Part shown: in pieces, positions 42,847 through 52,638 of the stretch | Position numbering within the stretch: the stretch's first letter is position 1 | How the letters are laid out: every line of letters begins with the position of its first letter | NCBI RefSeq assembly: GCF_051020515.1 | Contig: NZ_CP194857.1 | Coordinates: 496,001-560,000, forward strand | Direction of reading: 5' to 3' | Length of the DNA stretch: 64,000 nt | From: CALKWS01 sp051020515 | GTDB taxonomy: Bacteria > Actinomycetota > Actinomycetes > Actinomycetales > Beutenbergiaceae | Position numbers and translations under genes: made by a program | Notes under the pieces: generated by a model | Databases searched by the model: none | What the model was told of the DNA's origin: nothing | What the model saw: only the letters and a program-made list of their open reading frames with translations

Positions 42847-43463
42847 TCCTCGCCCGCCTCACCGGCCACCCGCAACGAGTCGGTCACGGTGATGTACCAG
42901 GGCCCCACCTGGGGCATCATCACCGGGCCGTCGCCGTCGGGATCGGACTCCACCTCTTCGCCGGTCACGATCTCGGGGTCGACCACCAGGTAGGCGGTCT
43001 CCCCCGGGTAGACGAACCCGAGTCGCTCGCGGGCCTGGGCCTGCACGTAGGCGGGGTCATCCCATCGGTCCAGGGTGCGCTGCAACTGGACGTTGCGTTC
43101 CTCGGCGGCTTCGATCTGGGCCACCAAGGTGCGCTGCTGCTCGGCCTGGGTGACGTAGGCGCGCAGCGTGGGAGTCACCACGATGAAGGCCATCAGGACC
43201 ACCAGGAACAGCACCAGCGTGCGCACCGTGATCTGCCGCGGCGGCGGTTCGGGATCGACGACGGCGGCTCGGCCGGCACCCCGTTGGGGGACCCGGGCGG
43301 TCTTGCCCGGACTGAGCCCCGGCTGGGGCGCCGAAGGGCCGCTGCGGCCCCGCCGGCCCCGGGTGGTGGTGTCGGTCCCGCCTCGCTGTTTCGACCCCGG
43401 GGCGCGCGAAGGCGCACGAGGGGCACTCGGGCGGCGGGCATTCACCACAACATCGTCACGCAC
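42843..43463 (-). CDS. FtsB/DivIC-family septum formation initiator
   Basis: 206 residues: a basic, Pro/Arg-rich cytoplasmic region of about 85 residues, one membrane helix ('TVRTLVLFLVVLMAFIVVTP'), then an external coiled coil ('AEQQRTLVAQIEAAEERNVQ') and 'RERLGFVYPGETAYLVVDP'. This is the bitopic division-protein pattern. It lies downstream of eno on the same strand, separated by a strong hairpin. Confidence 0.85.
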   Translation of the reverse strand: MRDDVVVNARRPSAPRAPSRAPGSKQRGGTDTTTRGRRGRSGPSAPQPGLSPGKTARVPQRGAGRAAVVDPEPPPRQITVRTLVLFLVVLMAFIVVTPTLRAYVTQAEQQRTLVAQIEAAEERNVQLQRTLDRWDDPAYVQAQARERLGFVYPGETAYLVVDPEIVTGEEVESDPDGDGPVMMPQVGPWYITVTDSLRVAGEAGEE

Positions 43464-43518
43464 CCGCGGGGCAAAAGCCGCGAGCCGGCGGTGGAGTGTC
43501 GCACCCCGCTACCGACGC

Positions 43519-43574
43519 CGAACGCGGCGTTGGCCGGCTCTCGATAGATCGGAACCGGGCCAACGCCGCGTTCG
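43519..43574 (-). terminator. Long hairpin between eno and the FtsB-like gene
   Basis: CGAACGCGGCGTTGGCC pairs perfectly (17 bp) with GGCCAACGCCGCGTTCG across a 22-nt loop, about 30 bp after the eno stop. Likely a terminator or processing stem that separates eno from downstream division genes. Confidence 0.65.
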
Positions 43575-43603
43575 CGGGGGATGCTCAGCCGTCGGAGCCG
43601 GCC

Positions 43604-44886
43604 TCAGGCTTTCGCGCGCGGGAACGCCGACGCACCGGCGTAACGGGCGGCGCTGTCCAGTTCGTCCTCGATGCGCAGCAACTGGTTGTACTTGTTGATG
43701 CGTTCCCCGCGGGCCGGCGCACCGGTCTTGATCTGCCCGGCGTTCACCGCCACCGACAGGTCAGCGATGGTGGTGTCCTCGGTCTCCCCGGAGCGGTGGG
43801 AGACCATCGCGGTGAACCCGTGGCGCTGAGCCAGGGAGATCGCATCGAAGGTCTCGGTCAGGGTGCCGATCTGGTTGACCTTCACCAACAGCGAGTTCGC
43901 GGCCTTGGTCTCGATGCCGCGGGCCAGGCGCTCGGGGTTGGTGACGAACAGGTCATCACCCACAATCTGCACCTTGTCCCCGACCTTGGCCACCAGATCG
44001 CTCCAGGAGTCCCACTCGTCCTCGCTCAGGGGGTCCTCGATGGACACCAGCGGGTAGTCCGCCACCAGTGTCGCGCGTAGTAGTCGATGAGTTCGGCCGG
44101 GGAGATCGCCTTGCCCTCGAAGTTGTAGGCACCATCGGCGAAGAACTCCGTGGCCGCCACATCCAGCGCCAGGGCGATATCCGAGCCGGCCTTGAAGCCG
44201 GCCTGCTCGATCGCGACCAGGATCAGGTCCAGCGCGGCGGTGTTGGACTCCAGGTTCGGCGCGAAGCCGCCCTCGTCGCCCAGGCCGGTGCCCAGGGAAC
44301 GGGACTTCAGCACCGACTTCAGTGCGTGGTAGACCTCGGTGCCCCAGCGCAGCGCCTCGGAGAAGGTGCCCGCACCGACCGGTGCGATCATGAACTCCTG
44401 GATATCGACGTTGGAGTCGGCGTGCGAGCCGCCGTTGAGGATGTTCAGCATCGGTACCGGCAGCAGGTGCGCGTTCGGGCCGCCCAGGTAGCGGAACAGC
44501 GACAGATCTGCCGCTTCGGCGCTGGCACGCGCGGCAGCCAGGGACACCCCCAGGATCGCGTTGGCTCCGATGGTGCCCTTGTTCGCGGTGCCGTCCAGGT
44601 CGATCAGGGTCTGGTCCAGGAACCGCTGGTCGGCAGCGTCCAGGCCGAGCACCTCCGGCGCGATCGTCTCGGTGACCGCGGCCACGGCGTCCTGCACGCC
44701 CTTGCCCAGGTACCGGGTGGTGTCACCGTCGCGGCGCTCCACCGCCTCGAACGCACCGGTGGACGCCCCGGAGGGTACGGCGGCGCGAGCGAAGGAGCCA
44801 TCGTCCAGGGCGATCTCGACCTCAACGGTCGGGTTGCCGCGTGAGTCAAGGATCTCGCGGGCACCCAGGGCCTCGATAGTGGCCAC
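43604..44886 (-). CDS. eno: Enolase (frameshifted in this sequence)
   Basis: Glycolytic 2-phosphoglycerate dehydratase. 'IEALGAREILDSRGNPTVEV', 'GSHADSNVDIQEFMIAP' and 'GDEGGFAPNL' come from the first frame; 'VSIEDPLSEDEWDSW', 'VGDDLFVTNPERL', 'LLVKVNQIGTLTE' and 'MVSHRSGETEDTTIADLSV' from the second. The two join after 'SPAELIDYYA' once two inserted bases in the GCGCGC at 44072-44077 are removed, giving 426 residues. An essential gene, so sequence error is likely. Confidence 0.93.
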
Positions 44887-45028
44887 TATTCACTCCAATT
44901 CATCGACAACATAAGCACGGTCCGCCCCACACGATAGTGCGCCGAGCCCTCTGCGCGCACTGCCCGGCTCCCCACGCGGGGTAACGGGTGGCAACCGAGG
45001 CGGGTGTGGACCTGGAGACCGGCAGCAA

Positions 45029-45687
45029 TCAGCCCTCAGCGCGACGCACCTGCTCCTCCAGGTGCCGGATGATGGGCCTCGCAAGGCCGCCTCGGCGTCA
45101 ACGCCCTGGCGGTGCGCGGCGCGGACCAGATCCAGCAGGTCCGCGCCGATCTGCTCGCTCACGGCGTCATCCGGCCCGGCGGTGTCGGCATCAAGCACCA
45201 ACCCCGCCTTGTCCACCCGGCTCAGCACTTTCTGTGCCCGGGCCAGGGCCGGTAGCGACGCCGGGATCCCCTCCAACACCGAGGCTCGGCGTTGCTGGGC
45301 CGCCTTGAGCACCTCCCACTGGTCGGTGACCTCCTGCGCGGACAGGCCGCGCTCGCCGTCGTCGGTGAAGACGTGGGGGTGGCGGTAGGTGAGTTTGTCC
45401 ACCAAAGCGGCCGCGACATCGTCGATGTCGAAGCCGTCCTCGGCCTCGGCGGCGATGCGGGCATGGAAGAGCACCTGCAGCAGCAGGTCCCCCAGTTCTT
45501 CACGCAAGTGGTCCGCCTGGCCGGACTCTGCGGCCTCGGCCAGTTCGTGGGCCTCCTCCACCGCATAGGGCGCAAGCGAGGCGTGCGTCTGCTCGGCATC
45601 CCACGGGCAGCCGCCCGGAGAACGCAGCCGATCCATCACCGCCACTGCGCGGAGCAGGCCGGTACCGACCGGCTGGGTGCCGTTCAT
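45029..45687 (-). CDS. mazG: MazG-family nucleoside triphosphate pyrophosphohydrolase (frameshifted in this sequence)
   Basis: 'LRSPGGCPWDAEQTHASLAP' is the MazG start motif and 'EEAHELAEAA' plus 'LREELGDLLLQVLFHARIA' the ExxE...ExxD metal site. It hydrolyses NTPs, including damaged ones, to NMP and PPi. One base is missing near 45081-45085; with it the C-terminus becomes 'RPIIRHLEEQVRRAEG' and the length 219 residues. Upstream of eno on the same strand. Confidence 0.88.
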
Positions 45688-45734
45688 ACGCACCGGCCCC
45701 ACCCCCTCCTGCGCCTGCTCGAAGGGTCCGGGGA

Positions 45735-46300
45735 TCAGGCCGACTCGACCGGGTTCAGAATCCACTCCGGCTGCACCGGCGTGGGTCCCGCATCCGGGGT
45801 CCATTCACCGTACCGCGGGCTGAGTTCGACATTCAGACCCGCGAACTCCTCCTGCAGGTCCGCCCCGATGGCGGGACCTTCGGTGGAACTGCGAACCGCG
45901 CTGTCCAGCAGCAGGTAGCGACCCACTGTGACGGTGCCGGCGTCGTAGCCGCCCTCGGCCACCTGTTGCCCGCTGGAGGCTGCTTCACCGATGAGGAAGT
46001 CCTGGGCCTCATCGGCCGAGACCGAGACCCCGTAACGGGAGGAGACCTGGATCATCGTGGGAGCCACGATCAGATCAGGATCTGCAGCACCGCCTGGGAG
46101 TTCACCGGCTGCCCGAGCACCTCGCTCAGTTCGGAGGAGGCCACGGACAGGTCGTTCTCGCTGATCGTGCGCCCGTCCACCACCGCGGCGGTACCGGGCC
46201 GTGCGGAACAGGCGCCGAGCGCCAGGACAGCGATGAGCAGGGCACTGATGACCTTGAGCAAACGGGCGGTCGGAACCACGGCAGGACCTTTCGTGAACAT
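45735..46300 (-). CDS. SurA-N-like lipoprotein (frameshifted in this sequence)
   Basis: The signal peptide and lipobox 'ALLIAVLALGACSARPG' precede a chaperone-like helical domain ('VVDGRTISENDLSVASSELS', 'YGVSVSADEAQDFLIGEAAS') as in the N-terminal domain of SurA/PrsA foldases, without a PPIase domain. It should sit on the outer membrane face. In mycobacteria a lipoprotein gene also stands between mfd-mazG and eno. One base is missing near 46080 ('SQAVLQI' to 'DLIVAPTMIQ'); corrected length 188 residues. Confidence 0.75.
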
Positions 46301-46366
46301 CGCGGACTGAGCACATCGTAGGCGCGCCGGGGCCCTGCGTGCGCAATCCCGGCGGGCCTAGCCAGT

Positions 46367-47889
46367 CTACGGCTCCGGTTCGGGCAGGGGCACAACCCGG
46401 TCACCGATCTGCAGCAGCCCATCGGTCAGCCGGCCCATTCGGTCGCTGACGAGCAAGTCTCCGTGCCCGTCGTCCCCGAGCGCCAGATTGACGGCGTGGA
46501 ACCGTCCGAAGTGGTCATAGACATGGCCGCTGGCTGCTTGCGGCTGCGGGGGTGGGACATCCGATTTCATCGTGCCGTGCACCCCCAACCTATCGACGAG
46601 CGGGAACCGCCGGTCCAGGGTGATGGACGCCGCGGTGGAGGTGTTGAACAGCAGCGGCCCACCCTCATCCCGACGCAACGCTAGCCATGGTGATCCGTAG
46701 TGACTCCGCTGCGGAGACGGAGCCAGGGCCCCGTCGGGCCAGGCGTGACGTTGCTCGGCCCCGGTCGTGGGGTCGATGATCCAATAGCCCTGCTGGTCCA
46801 CCACTCGCAGGTGCCCGTCGACCGCGGCGTAGAACAACAGGCCGGGGGTGGACAGGGTGGCCCGCCACAGCGCTTCCCCCGCCACCGACTGCGCCGAGAC
46901 ACCGAGTTCTGCGCCGGTTGGTTCGAGGTGGATCACCACATCGTCGATCAGTTCGTAATCCTGACGGTCCGTACCGGGGTCCGGCAAGGTGAGGTGTTCT
47001 GCGCCAGTGGCCAGTTCGACAAGGGTGAGTTCCGCAGCGGCCTCGTGATGCTCGATCAACGCGTAGTCGGCACCGTGGATCAGTTGGAACCAGCCGACGG
47101 CTTCTGCGTCGGAGTTTCGGTCCAGTCCACGGGAGTTCATGGCCAGCGAGCCATCGGTACGCCATACCTCGGACCCATCTGTGCGGTCCAGAGCAAGGAC
47201 CTCGCGCTCGTACCCGCCGAAGGTGCTCAGCGTGAACACCAGGACATCCTCAGTCACCCGCCCCAGGGTGAGGCCACGGCCGGGGTCGGCAGTCCACCGT
47301 AGCTCTCCGCGCTCGGCATCCAGCAGCACCACCCGCTGGTCACCAGGGAGGTCCAGCAACAACGACCAGAAGATCAGTTCAGCCCCGTCGCCGGTCGCCC
47401 AGTGGGTGTCCAGAGACAACTCGGTATCGGGGATCTGCCACATCTGCTCGCCGGTCTGTGCCTGCCAGCCCTGCAGCGTTCCCCGAGGATCGAGGGTCAC
47501 CGCTACCGTTCCGGCCCGTGCCACCAGGTCATCGTCCGGCCCTACGTGCCAACCGGGCGTGCGCCAGGGCTCCAACCGACCGCGTTCAGGCCACCTGCCA
47601 CCACCAGGACGGCAACCAACCCGCCGGCCAACAGCCGGTACCGGCGATGCGATCCGGGGGCGCTCGAGGCAAGCATCAGGCCCGCACCGATGAGGATCAG
47701 CCCGGTGAGCATCGCCCACCATCCGCCCGGCCCCCACAGCGCGACGCTCGCCACGATGGCGCCGGTGGCCAGGACCACAAGAGCGCTGATGATCCATCGT
47801 CGGTGTGGGCCCCTGGTGAACCGCACCCACGCCCCTGCGCGATCGCTACCGCCAGTCGTCACGGGCCCCCTTCCGGCTCGATTGGTCAC
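46367..47889 (-). CDS. Membrane-anchored beta-propeller (PQQ-repeat-like) protein (frameshifted in this sequence)
   Basis: N-terminal basic segment, then three helices ('WIISALVVLATGAIVASVAL', 'WWAMLTGLILIGAGLMLASS', 'LLAGGLVAVLVVAGGLNAVG'), then an external domain of about 390 residues built of repeated beta-propeller blades ('QTGEQMWQIPDTELSL', 'AERGELRWTADPGRGL', 'RTDGSEVWRTDGSLAM', 'AGEALWRATLSTPGLL'). These W-containing blades resemble PQQ/BamB-type repeats. No catalytic site recognised; perhaps a scaffold or sensor. One base is missing near 47575; corrected length 507. Confidence 0.7.
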
Positions 47890-47947
47890 ACGCTAGCAAG
47901 TCCGGTGCCTGAATCGGGCCGATATAGAAGGCCCTGTACATTTTGTA

Positions 47948-47964
47948 AGTGTCTGTGCGACACT
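47948..47964 (+). promoter_or_regulatory. Palindrome upstream of nrtR, putative NrtR operator
   Basis: AGTGTC-tgtgc-GACACT (perfect 6+6) lies 55 bp before the nrtR start, in the spacer to the divergent propeller gene. Its position fits autorepression and control of the nad operon by NrtR. Confidence 0.55.
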
Positions 47965-48018
47965 AAGGCAATCGACTTCTTATAGTCACATCTACCATTA
48001 CTGTGGTGAGGAGCGCCC

Positions 48019-48738
48019 ATGGACACCGGGTCCGCGATCGACCTCGCCGTATCCACGGTGATCTTCGCGCTGCGCAGCAACGACCCTCTCCAACCGCGCG
48101 GTGAGCCGACGGTGTGGATCCCGCTGGTGCGCCGCCTGCGCGCGCCCTATGACAACCACTGGGCCCTGCCCGGCGGCCCCTTGGCCGCCGATGAAGGACC
48201 CACCGGCGCCGCCCGGCGGGCGCTGCACTCCACCACGGGCCTGCAGCCCAAGTACCTGGAACAGCTCTATACCTTCGGCGACCCCGAACGCTCCCCCGGC
48301 GCCACCCGGGTGGTCTCGATCGTGTACTGGGCCCTGGTCGGGATCGACGAAGTGACCCACGCCCCCGCCCGGCAGAACGTGCGCTGGCTACCCGCCGATG
48401 ACCTGCCCACCCTCGCCTTCGATCACAACCTGATCGTCGACTACGCCTTATGGCGGCTGCGCACCAAGGTCTCGCACAGCCGGATCGCGCACGCCTTCCT
48501 GGGCGAGACCTTCACTCTGGCCGAACTTCGCGAGGTGCACGAGGTGGTGCTCGGTAAGCGTCTGGACCCGGCGAACTTCCGCCGCCAGGTGCTCACCTCC
48601 GGGCACGTGGTGGCCACCGATGAGATGCGCACCGGCGGGCGGCACCGCCCGGCGCGCCTTTACCGCTACGACGAGTCCATGTCCATGACCGACCACGGGC
48701 CGCTGGGGCCCGTGCTGCTCTCCGAGAGGACCTCATGA
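48019..48738 (+). CDS. nrtR: NrtR-type Nudix-related transcriptional regulator of NAD synthesis
   Basis: 239 residues. The N-terminal Nudix fold ('WALPGGPLAADEGPTGAARR', then 'TTGLQPKYLEQLYTFGDPER') has a degenerate Nudix box without the catalytic Glu cluster, as in NrtR, which senses ADP-ribose. The C-terminal wHTH covers 'HAFLGETFTLAELREVHEVV' to 'NFRRQVLTSGHVVATDE'. It overlaps nadA by 4 bp, so it heads and controls the nad operon. Confidence 0.88.
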   Translation: MDTGSAIDLAVSTVIFALRSNDPLQPRGEPTVWIPLVRRLRAPYDNHWALPGGPLAADEGPTGAARRALHSTTGLQPKYLEQLYTFGDPERSPGATRVVSIVYWALVGIDEVTHAPARQNVRWLPADDLPTLAFDHNLIVDYALWRLRTKVSHSRIAHAFLGETFTLAELREVHEVVLGKRLDPANFRRQVLTSGHVVATDEMRTGGRHRPARLYRYDESMSMTDHGPLGPVLLSERTS

Positions 48739-50056
48739 CCACCGCCTCCGTCGACATATTGATCCAGGGTGTGCGCTCCGGCGCCACCGATGACGAAACC
48801 TGCTCCGACGACCTCGCCCAGGGACCGTGGGCCTTCGATCCGGGCGGATACGGCCCCGGTGCCTCGATGGGCGACGTCCTGCCCCCGACCGCCCCGCGCC
48901 AGGGTGAACTTCCGGCCGAGTACCGCGATGCACCGGTCGATGAGTTGCACGGACGCATCCGCGCGGCCCGCGCCGAACTCGGTGAACGGGTAGTGATCCT
49001 CGGCCACTTCTACCAGCGCGACGAGGTGATCATCCATGCCGACTACGTGGGTGATTCCTACCAGCTCGCCAAGGCCGCCCGGGCCCCCACCCGGAGGCCG
49101 AGGCGATCGTGTTCTGCGGCGTGCACTTCATGGCCGAGACCGCCGATCTGCTCTCCGGCCCGGAGCAGTCGGTGATCCTGCCGAACCTGGCGGCCGGCTG
49201 CTCGATGGCGGATATGGCCGACATCGACCAGGTGGAGGACGCCTGGGAGCAACTGCGAGATCTTTACGCCGAGATGGACCGCGTCGATCAAGACAAGAGG
49301 GCCGACGACGACGGAACTCACCCTGACCCGTCCCGCGTCCCGGTCGTCCCGGTGACCTACATGAACTCCGCCGCCTCCCTGAAGGCGTTCTGCGGGCGCA
49401 ACGGCGGCATCGTGTGCACCTCCTCCAACGCCGACACCGTGCTGCGCTGGGCGTTCGAGCGGGGCCAGCGGGTGCTGTTCTTCCCCGACCAGCACCTGGG
49501 CCGCAACACCGCCAAAGCCATGGGGGTGCCGCTGGAGGCGATGCCCACGTGGAACCCGAACCGCCCCCTGGGCGGCAACGATGCGCAGACGCTGCGTGAT
49601 GCCCAGGTGGTGCTCTGGCACGGCTTCTGCTCGGTGCACCGCCGGTTCACCACCGCCCAGATCGACAAGGCCCGCGCCGAGCACCCCGACGTCCGGGTGA
49701 TCGTGCACCCCGAGTGCCCGATGCCGGTGGTCGATGCCGCCGATGAGTCCGGATCCACCGACTACATCCGCCGGGCCATCGAAGGGGCCACCGAGCCCAC
49801 CACCTTCGCCATCGGCACCGAGATCAACCTGGTCCAGCGTCTGGCAGCCGAGCACCCGCAGCACACCATCTTCTGCCTGGACCCGGTGATTTGCCCATGC
49901 TCGACGATGTACCGGATCCACCCCGGCTACCTGGCCTGGGTACTGGAAGCACTGGTGGACGGACAAGTGCTGAACCAGATCTCGGTGCCCGCCGAGGACG
50001 CGGGGCCCGCCACGGTGGCGCTGGAGCGGATGCTCGCCGCGAGGCCCGGTACGTGA
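48735..50056 (+). CDS. nadA: Quinolinate synthase A (frameshifted in this sequence)
   Basis: 4Fe-4S enzyme condensing iminoaspartate with DHAP to quinolinate. 'VVILGHFYQRDEVIIHADYV' and 'GDSYQLAKAA' from frame one; 'VFCGVHFMAETADLL', 'YMNSAASLKAFCG', 'FFPDQHLGRNTA', 'VLWHGFCSVHRRFT' and 'VHPECPMPVVD' from frame two; 'DPVICPCSTMYRIHP' has cluster Cys. The break is in the C run at 49084-49088 (one C too few or two too many). Corrected length about 440 residues. Confidence 0.92.
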
Positions 50057-51774
50057 CCCGCCCCCGAGTGGTGGTGGTCGGCTCCGGGATCGCCGGGCTG
50101 CTGTGCGCCCTGCGCGCCAGCACCACCTGCGAGGTGACGTTGATCAGCAAGGGGCCGCTGGAGTTGAGCAACACCTCCCTGGCCCAGGGCGGCATCGCCG
50201 CAGCCATCTTCGACCGGGACAGCCCCGGTGCGCATGCCGCTGACACGATGCGCGCCGGCGCCGGGCTGTGTGACCGCGAGGCGGTACAGGTGCTGTGCAC
50301 CGAGGGCCCGGAGCGGATCGCCGACCTGCTCAGCGCGGGAGTCGCGTTCGACACCGACGCCGACGGCCTAGCGGGTGGGCTGGAAGCGGCGCACTCTCAT
50401 CCCCGGATCCTGCACGCCGGGGGCGATGCCACCGGCGCGCACATCACCGCAGCGCTGATCGCTCGGTTGCGTGAACAGGGCCAGGTCCGCGTGCTGGAGC
50501 ACACCCTTCTTACCGAGATCCGCACCGAGCACGGCCGGGTAGCCGGCGTGGAGGTGCTCATGGCACCACCACCGGCGACCGATCGGCAGAAGCGTTCGAA
50601 CCAGCGGTCCGCATCCGCGGCACAGCATTCGGGGCCTCGGCGTTTCTTGCCCGCCGACGCGGTGGTGCTGGCCACTGGAGGCGCGGGGCAGTTGTACGCC
50701 CACACCTCCAACCCGGCGGTTGCCACCGGTGACGGTGTGGCGGCTGCCCTGCGCGCCGGCGCGCAGGCAGCGGATCTGGAGTTCTATCAGTTTCATCCCA
50801 CCATCTCGGCGATCGGTGGTTTCCTGATCTCCGAGGCGGTCCGCGGTGAGGGCGCGGTGCTGCGGGACGCCACCGGGCGGCGCTTCATGACCAAGGTGCA
50901 CCCCGATGCCGAACTGGCCCCGCGCGATGTGGTGGCCCGGGCCGTCGCGGCCCAGATGGCCACCCAGGGCGGGGCCCCGGTCCTGCTGGATGCCACAACG
51001 CTGGCCGATCGGCTGACCACCCGGTTCCCCAGCATCCACGCCGCGGTGCTGACCACCGGGCTCGACTGGCGCACCGAGCCGGTGCCGATCACCCCCGCGG
51101 CCCACTACGCCATGGGTGGGGTGAGCACCGACCTGCACGGACGCGCCAGCATCCCAGGCCTTTACGCGATCGGTGAGGTCGCCCGCACCGGGGTGCACGG
51201 GGCAAACCGGCTCGCCTCGAACTCGTTGCTGGAGGGCGCGGTGTTCGCCCACCGGGCGGCCACCGCGCTGACTGCGCCCCCGTCGTCGTGGACTTCACCT
51301 GCCAAGCACTCGGCGGGTCCGGCCCTGACGAACCATGCCGAGGTCTACCCCGGTGGCCACTCCGCCACCGATCCCCGCCTCCGCGCGGATCCGGGCCACC
51401 CTGGCGCTCAGAGCCCTGCTGACTCCGGTCTGGACCCCACCGACGGCACCGCGTTCTCCCGCGGGGCCCTGCAGCACCTGATGTGGGACGCCGTCGGCCT
51501 GGTTCGCACCGGCGCCGGACTGCGCCGGGCCCTGGACACCCTGGATACCTGGTCGGCCACGATGCCGCTGCCGCGCACGATCGCCGACCATGAGGACGCC
51601 AACCTGCTCCTGCTCGCCCGGGCCACCACCGCCGCGGCGTTGGCCCGGACCGCCTCGGTCGGGTCGCACTACCGTGCCGATGCCCTCGCCGGGCCACTGA
51701 GCCCTCCGGACGCGACATCGGCACACCACAGCGCCGATAACCGCGCCGCCACCCCGACCCTGGTGAGGACCTGA
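50053..51774 (+). CDS. nadB: L-aspartate oxidase
   Basis: 573 residues from the GTG at 50053 that overlaps the nadA stop. FAD motif 'VVVVGSGIAGLLCALRA', 'SNTSLAQGGIAAAI', 'HAGGDATGAHI', 'FYQFHPT' and 'GANRLASNSLLEG' are those of the succinate dehydrogenase/NadB flavoprotein family. Makes iminoaspartate for NadA. Variable Pro/Ser-rich stretches occur near residues 165-200 and 415-460. Confidence 0.92.
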   Translation: MTRPRVVVVGSGIAGLLCALRASTTCEVTLISKGPLELSNTSLAQGGIAAAIFDRDSPGAHAADTMRAGAGLCDREAVQVLCTEGPERIADLLSAGVAFDTDADGLAGGLEAAHSHPRILHAGGDATGAHITAALIARLREQGQVRVLEHTLLTEIRTEHGRVAGVEVLMAPPPATDRQKRSNQRSASAAQHSGPRRFLPADAVVLATGGAGQLYAHTSNPAVATGDGVAAALRAGAQAADLEFYQFHPTISAIGGFLISEAVRGEGAVLRDATGRRFMTKVHPDAELAPRDVVARAVAAQMATQGGAPVLLDATTLADRLTTRFPSIHAAVLTTGLDWRTEPVPITPAAHYAMGGVSTDLHGRASIPGLYAIGEVARTGVHGANRLASNSLLEGAVFAHRAATALTAPPSSWTSPAKHSAGPALTNHAEVYPGGHSATDPRLRADPGHPGAQSPADSGLDPTDGTAFSRGALQHLMWDAVGLVRTGAGLRRALDTLDTWSATMPLPRTIADHEDANLLLLARATTAAALARTASVGSHYRADALAGPLSPPDATSAHHSADNRAATPTLVRT

Positions 51775-52628
51775 TGCTGACCGCCGCCCTGATCGACCCG
51801 ATCGTCCGCGCCGCCCTGGCCGAGGACGCCCCTTGGGGCGACCTGACCTGCGCGACCGTGCTTCCGCCGTCGGCCACCGCAACCGCGGAGTTGGTGGCCC
51901 GCACCGGTGGCGTGCTGGCCGGCGGGCAGGTGCTCGCCGCCGCATTCACCCTCACCGACCCCGCCGTGCAGGTCACACTCATGACGGCCGACGGCGAGCA
52001 GTTCGTGGCCGGGGACACCCTCGCCCGGGTGCAGGGCCCGGCTGCGGCGGTGTTGCAGGCTGAGCGGATCGCGTTGAACTTCACCCAGCGGCTGAGCGCG
52101 ATCGCCACCACCACGTCCCGCTATGTGGCGGCGGTGGCCGGGACCGGGGTGCGGATCGCCGACACCCGCAAGACCACCCCGGGGCTGCGCGTGCTGGAAC
52201 ACCATGCGGTGCGGGCCGGCGGTGGGCACAACCACCGGTTCGGGCTCTCCGATGCGGTGATGCTCAAGGACAACCACCTGGCGGTGCTGACCGCCGCCGG
52301 CCTGGATGTCACCGAGGCTCTGCGGAAAGCACGCAGGCGGCTCGGGCACACCGTGCACCTGGAGGTGGAGGTGGACCGTCTGGACCAGATCGAGGCCGTG
52401 CTGGCCGCGGGAGTGGACACGATCATGTTGGACAACTTCAGCCTGGAGCAGTTGCGTCAGGGCGTCGCGTTGATCGATGGCCGGGCGATCGTGGAGGCCA
52501 GCGGCAACGTCAGCCTGGACACCGTCGCCGACATCGCAGGCACCGGGGTGGACGTGATCTCGGTGGGGGCCCTGACGCACTCGGTGGCGGCCCTGGACTT
52601 GGGCCTGGATGTGCAGGTGTCGGCATGA
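51774..52628 (+). CDS. nadC: Nicotinate-nucleotide pyrophosphorylase (quinolinate phosphoribosyltransferase)
   Basis: 284 residues. Converts quinolinate and PRPP to nicotinate mononucleotide. 'LAEDAPWGDLTCATVLP', 'ERIALNFTQRLSAIATTTSR', 'RIADTRKTTPGLRVLEHHAV' and 'DAVMLKDNHLAVL' are diagnostic and carry the basic substrate-binding residues. TGATG overlap with nadB. Confidence 0.93.
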   Translation: MLTAALIDPIVRAALAEDAPWGDLTCATVLPPSATATAELVARTGGVLAGGQVLAAAFTLTDPAVQVTLMTADGEQFVAGDTLARVQGPAAAVLQAERIALNFTQRLSAIATTTSRYVAAVAGTGVRIADTRKTTPGLRVLEHHAVRAGGGHNHRFGLSDAVMLKDNHLAVLTAAGLDVTEALRKARRRLGHTVHLEVEVDRLDQIEAVLAAGVDTIMLDNFSLEQLRQGVALIDGRAIVEASGNVSLDTVADIAGTGVDVISVGALTHSVAALDLGLDVQVSA

Positions 52629-52638
52629 AGGCCGGCCA

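Noticed and set aside
48019..48738. Active Nudix hydrolase
   Set aside because: The Nudix box lacks the REUXEE glutamates and a winged-helix domain follows; NrtR is the better call.
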